Notes under the pieces: model-generated | Seen by the model: the letters and a program-made list of their open reading frames with translations, nothing else | The model's database searches: none | Told to the model about the DNA's origin: nothing | Source: Pseudooceanicola antarcticus | GTDB lineage: Bacteria; Pseudomonadota; Alphaproteobacteria; Rhodobacterales; Rhodobacteraceae | Assembly: GCF_900215355.1 (NCBI RefSeq) | Contig: NZ_OBEA01000001.1 | Location: forward strand, 248,001-312,000 | Direction of reading: 5' to 3' | DNA length: 64,000 bases | Position numbers and translations under genes: made by a program | In this document: positions 62,188 to 64,000 of the stretch, one piece after another | Layout: each line of letters opens with the position of its first letter | Numbering within the stretch: the stretch's first letter is position 1

Positions 62188-62684
62188 AGGCGGTGCTGAC
62201 CCCGCAGGGTCTGCGCCTCGGCCAAAGGACCTATCCCTGCAGCATCGGGCGCGGCGGGCTCAGCGGCACGAAGCGCGAGGGCGACGGCGCCACACCCACG
62301 GGCCTGCACCGCGTCGCCGAACTTTGGTATCGCCCCGACCGGCTGGCGAAGCCCACCCCCTGGGCGCGCCCGATTGGCCCCGGCGATCTTTGGTGCGATG
62401 CCCCGGATCACCCCGATTACAACCTGCACGTCCGCGCGCCCTTCTCCGCCAGCCACGAAAAACTGCGCCGGGCAGACCCGCTTTATGATCTCGTCCTGGT
62501 GCTCGACTGGAACTGTCCTGACGCGCGCCCGGGGCTGGGGTCTGCGATCTTCATCCACCAATGGCGCCGCGCGCATTACCCCACCGAGGGCTGCCTCGCC
62601 CTGCGCCGGGACCAGCTGCGCGACATCGCCAGGAAGCTCGCGCCCGGCTCCGAGGTCGAGGTCCCTCCCCTTTCGGCCTTCTGA
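62184..62684 (+). CDS. L,D-transpeptidase-fold (YkuD) protein without signal peptide
   Basis: 166 residues, GTG start overlapping the ribA stop by 4 bp. The YkuD catalytic box is visible: His in SAIFIHQWRRAHYPTEGCLA and the nucleophile Cys in TEGCLALRR. DGATPTGLHRV is the usual family loop. No signal peptide or lipobox is present, so the protein appears cytoplasmic, which is odd for a peptidoglycan crosslinker; annotation by fold only. A palindromic repeat follows its stop. Confidence 0.8.
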   Translation: MKAVLTPQGLRLGQRTYPCSIGRGGLSGTKREGDGATPTGLHRVAELWYRPDRLAKPTPWARPIGPGDLWCDAPDHPDYNLHVRAPFSASHEKLRRADPLYDLVLVLDWNCPDARPGLGSAIFIHQWRRAHYPTEGCLALRRDQLRDIARKLAPGSEVEVPPLSAF

Positions 62685-62694
62685 CGAAGCCCGA

Positions 62695-62802
62695 GCCTCC
62701 GGCGGCAGTATTTATGGCCATCGGATAGACAAAGGGCCTTGTTCCCATCCGATGGCTGAAAATACTGCGGGGGAGTCGCGCAGCGACGGGGGCAGAGCCC
62801 CC
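62695..62802. repeat. AGTATTT palindromic intergenic repeat, copy 9 (short form)
   Basis: Complete compact copy. It has the 'GCCTCCGGCGGC' end (62695-62706), AGTATTTATGGCCATCGGAT (62707-62726), a 20-bp interior, then ATCCGATGGCTGAAAATACT (62747-62766). The hairpin end follows: GCGGGGGA, GTCGC-GCA-GCGAC (62775-62787) and GGGGGC-AGA-GCCCCC (62788-62802). It sits between the convergent L,D-transpeptidase-type and YggS genes. Confidence 0.88.
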
Positions 62803-62843
62803 TCGCCTTCATCTGTCGCCCTACGACGGCGGGTGCAGAGACC

Positions 62844-63503
62844 TCAGCCCGTGTAGCCTTCGCGCTGACCGAAGATGGCTGAACCGACCCGCACATGGGT
62901 CGCGCCGAAGGAGATCGCCTTCTCGAAGTCACCGGACATGCCCATGGACAGGCCCGGCAGCCCGTTGCGCGCCGCGATCTTCGCCAGCAGGGCGAAATGC
63001 AGGCTGGCCTCTTCCTCGACCGGGGGAATGCACATCAGCCCCTTCACCGGCAGCGACAGGGCTCGACACTCGGCGATGAAACCATCGGCCTCGGCGGGCA
63101 GGATGCCGGCCTTCTGCGGCTCTTCGCCGGTGTTCACCTGGATGAAGAGCTCGGGGCAGTTGCCGGTCTCATCGGCGATGCGGGCGATGGCCGTGGCCAG
63201 CTTGGGCCGGTCGACCGAATGGATCGCCTGTGCCAGCTCCATCGCCTGGCGGACCTTGTTGCTTTGCAGCGGGCCGATGAGATGCAGCTCGATCCCGTCA
63301 TAGCTCTCGCGGAAACCGGGCCACTTCGAGGCGGCCTCCTGCACCCTGTTCTCACCGAAGACGCGCTGGCCTTCGTCCAGCACCGCCTGCACCCGCTCCA
63401 GCGGCTGCACCTTGGAAACGGCGATCAGGGTGACATCGGCGGTATCACGGCCAGCGGCGTCGCAGGCCGTGGCAATACGAGAGCGGATTTCGGACAGGGA
63501 CAT
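62844..63503 (-). CDS. YggS/PROSC-family PLP homeostasis protein
   Basis: 219 residues from the ATG at 63503. The PLP lysine is in DVTLIAVSKVQPLERVQAVL (SK). FGENRVQEAASKWPG, ELHLIGPLQSNKVRQAMELA and IHSVDRPKLA are the typical barrel words. The phosphate-binding end is GMSGDFEKAI and VRVGSAIFGQR. It controls cytosolic PLP balance and amino-acid metabolism rather than catalysing a transformation. Convergent with the L,D-transpeptidase-fold gene. Confidence 0.94.
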   Translation of the reverse strand: MSLSEIRSRIATACDAAGRDTADVTLIAVSKVQPLERVQAVLDEGQRVFGENRVQEAASKWPGFRESYDGIELHLIGPLQSNKVRQAMELAQAIHSVDRPKLATAIARIADETGNCPELFIQVNTGEEPQKAGILPAEADGFIAECRALSLPVKGLMCIPPVEEEASLHFALLAKIAARNGLPGLSMGMSGDFEKAISFGATHVRVGSAIFGQREGYTG

Positions 63504-63570
63504 GGGGGCCTCTTTCTGCTGCGCGGCCAAGGAACATCAGGACGGCGCAAAAGGGAAGGGGCGGGAAGAC

Positions 63571-63596
63571 AGAAAGGGCGGACACAAGGTCCGCCC
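63571..63596 (-). terminator. Intrinsic terminator of the porin gene
   Basis: GGGCGGAC (63576-63583) pairs with GTCCGCCC (63589-63596); on the leftward strand it is followed by a T-rich TTTCT stretch. It lies 30 bp past the porin stop. Confidence 0.8.
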
Positions 63597-63625
63597 CCTC
63601 CAATTCCGACAGGCCGAGGGACCTA

Positions 63626-64000
63626 TCAGAAGGACATGGTCACGCCGAAATCCGCGACCGTGGTGCCGGCAACATCCGCCACGCCACCGGCGACGCCGAG
63701 GCCAGAGCCCAGGTCATAGGCCGCGCCGATGCCATAGGCATCCGTGCCGCTCAGGTCGTCATAGGCATAGGCTACAGAGATCGTCAGGTCGCCAGCGGCA
63801 TAGGAACCTTCGAGACCGTAGTCGTCGGTGGTCGCACCCGACCACGGGGCCAGACCGTGCGCGTAGAAGGCGCCGACGGTATAGGCACCCGAGGTGTAGC
63901 TCAGGTCGACCCAGGTCAGTTCAAGCGATGCGGGCATGCCCAGGTCGGCTTCGTTGTAGCCGATGCCGAAGGACAGGTCGCCGACAGTGCCGGAGACGGC
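63626..64000 (-). CDS. Rhodobacter-type outer membrane porin (N-terminus outside window)
   Basis: The last 125 codons of a leftward gene that continues beyond the right edge. The visible part consists of alternating beta strands ending in VADFGVTMSF, the C-terminal Phe typical of outer-membrane beta barrels. Strands such as LTISVAYAYDDLSGTDAYG and LELTWVDLSYTSGAYTVG fit a 16-strand porin. It forms a diffusion channel in the outer membrane. An intrinsic terminator follows. Confidence 0.88.
   Translation of the reverse strand, partial: AVSGTVGDLSFGIGYNEADLGMPASLELTWVDLSYTSGAYTVGAFYAHGLAPWSGATTDDYGLEGSYAAGDLTISVAYAYDDLSGTDAYGIGAAYDLGSGLGVAGGVADVAGTTVADFGVTMSF

Overview
The window is a 64-kb, GC-rich, densely packed chromosomal segment of an alphaproteobacterium. 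Gene content points to Rhodobacterales (roseobacter group / Rhodobacteraceae): an SDHAF4-type DUF1674 protein, a Rhodobacter-type porin, an lspA-DUF3035-M16-M16 cluster, lolA beside ftsK, an HspQ homologue and a chemoreceptor ending in a WSEF-type tether. This is inferred from protein families and gene order; no rRNA or other species marker is present. I saw no prophage, insertion sequence, CRISPR array or tRNA.

Layout. 1-3.8 kb: MoxR / DUF58 / BatA-DUF4159 operon, cut by the window edge. 3.8-7.1 kb: DUF1285 protein, VOC + WYL regulator pair, and a divergent CDF metal exporter / MerR regulator pair sharing a classical 19-bp-spacer promoter. 7.4-14.8 kb: leftward run heparinase-like protein, purH, lspA, DUF3035 lipoprotein and two M16 peptidases, one lacking its zinc motif. 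15-19.7 kb: phosphodiester glycosidase, rbfA, dapB, a small secreted protein, DUF1674 and rsmB. 20-29 kb: translation/RNA genes truB, rpsO and pnp, interrupted by a DUF1643 protein, an RTX-repeat protein, a GT-C-like membrane protein, a GNAT and a methyltransferase. 29-32.2 kb: surface polysaccharide patch (RgpF-like, GT8, capsule-synthesis-like). 32.3-42 kb: peroxiredoxin, aldehyde dehydrogenase, glyoxalase I, kinase-like protein, RluA, free-Met-sulfoxide reductase, thiolase, a STAS/anti-sigma kinase pair and gamma-glutamyltransferase. 42-57 kb: hspQ, AEC transporter, lytic transglycosylase, lolA, ftsK, aminotransferase, amidase, UbiH-type hydroxylase, Trm112, Lon-N protein, YbbN-like thioredoxin, LRR protein and an unassigned membrane protein. 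57-64 kb: xth, a candidate small RNA, a small exported protein coupled to a chemoreceptor, a response regulator, ribA, an L,D-transpeptidase-fold protein, YggS and a partial porin.

Most genes are ordinary housekeeping genes. The most unusual content lies between them. At least nine copies of a modular palindromic repeat with an AGTATTT core occur in intergenic DNA, all beside a gene 3' end. Each has one 'GCCTCCGG' end and one two-hairpin 'GGGGGC..GCCCCC' end, or rearranged versions of these. A compact promoter-stems-terminator unit at 57.83-57.96 kb looks like an unannotated small RNA opposite the xth leader. An 11-bp tandem array, a structured pnp leader and several perfect dyads are also reported.
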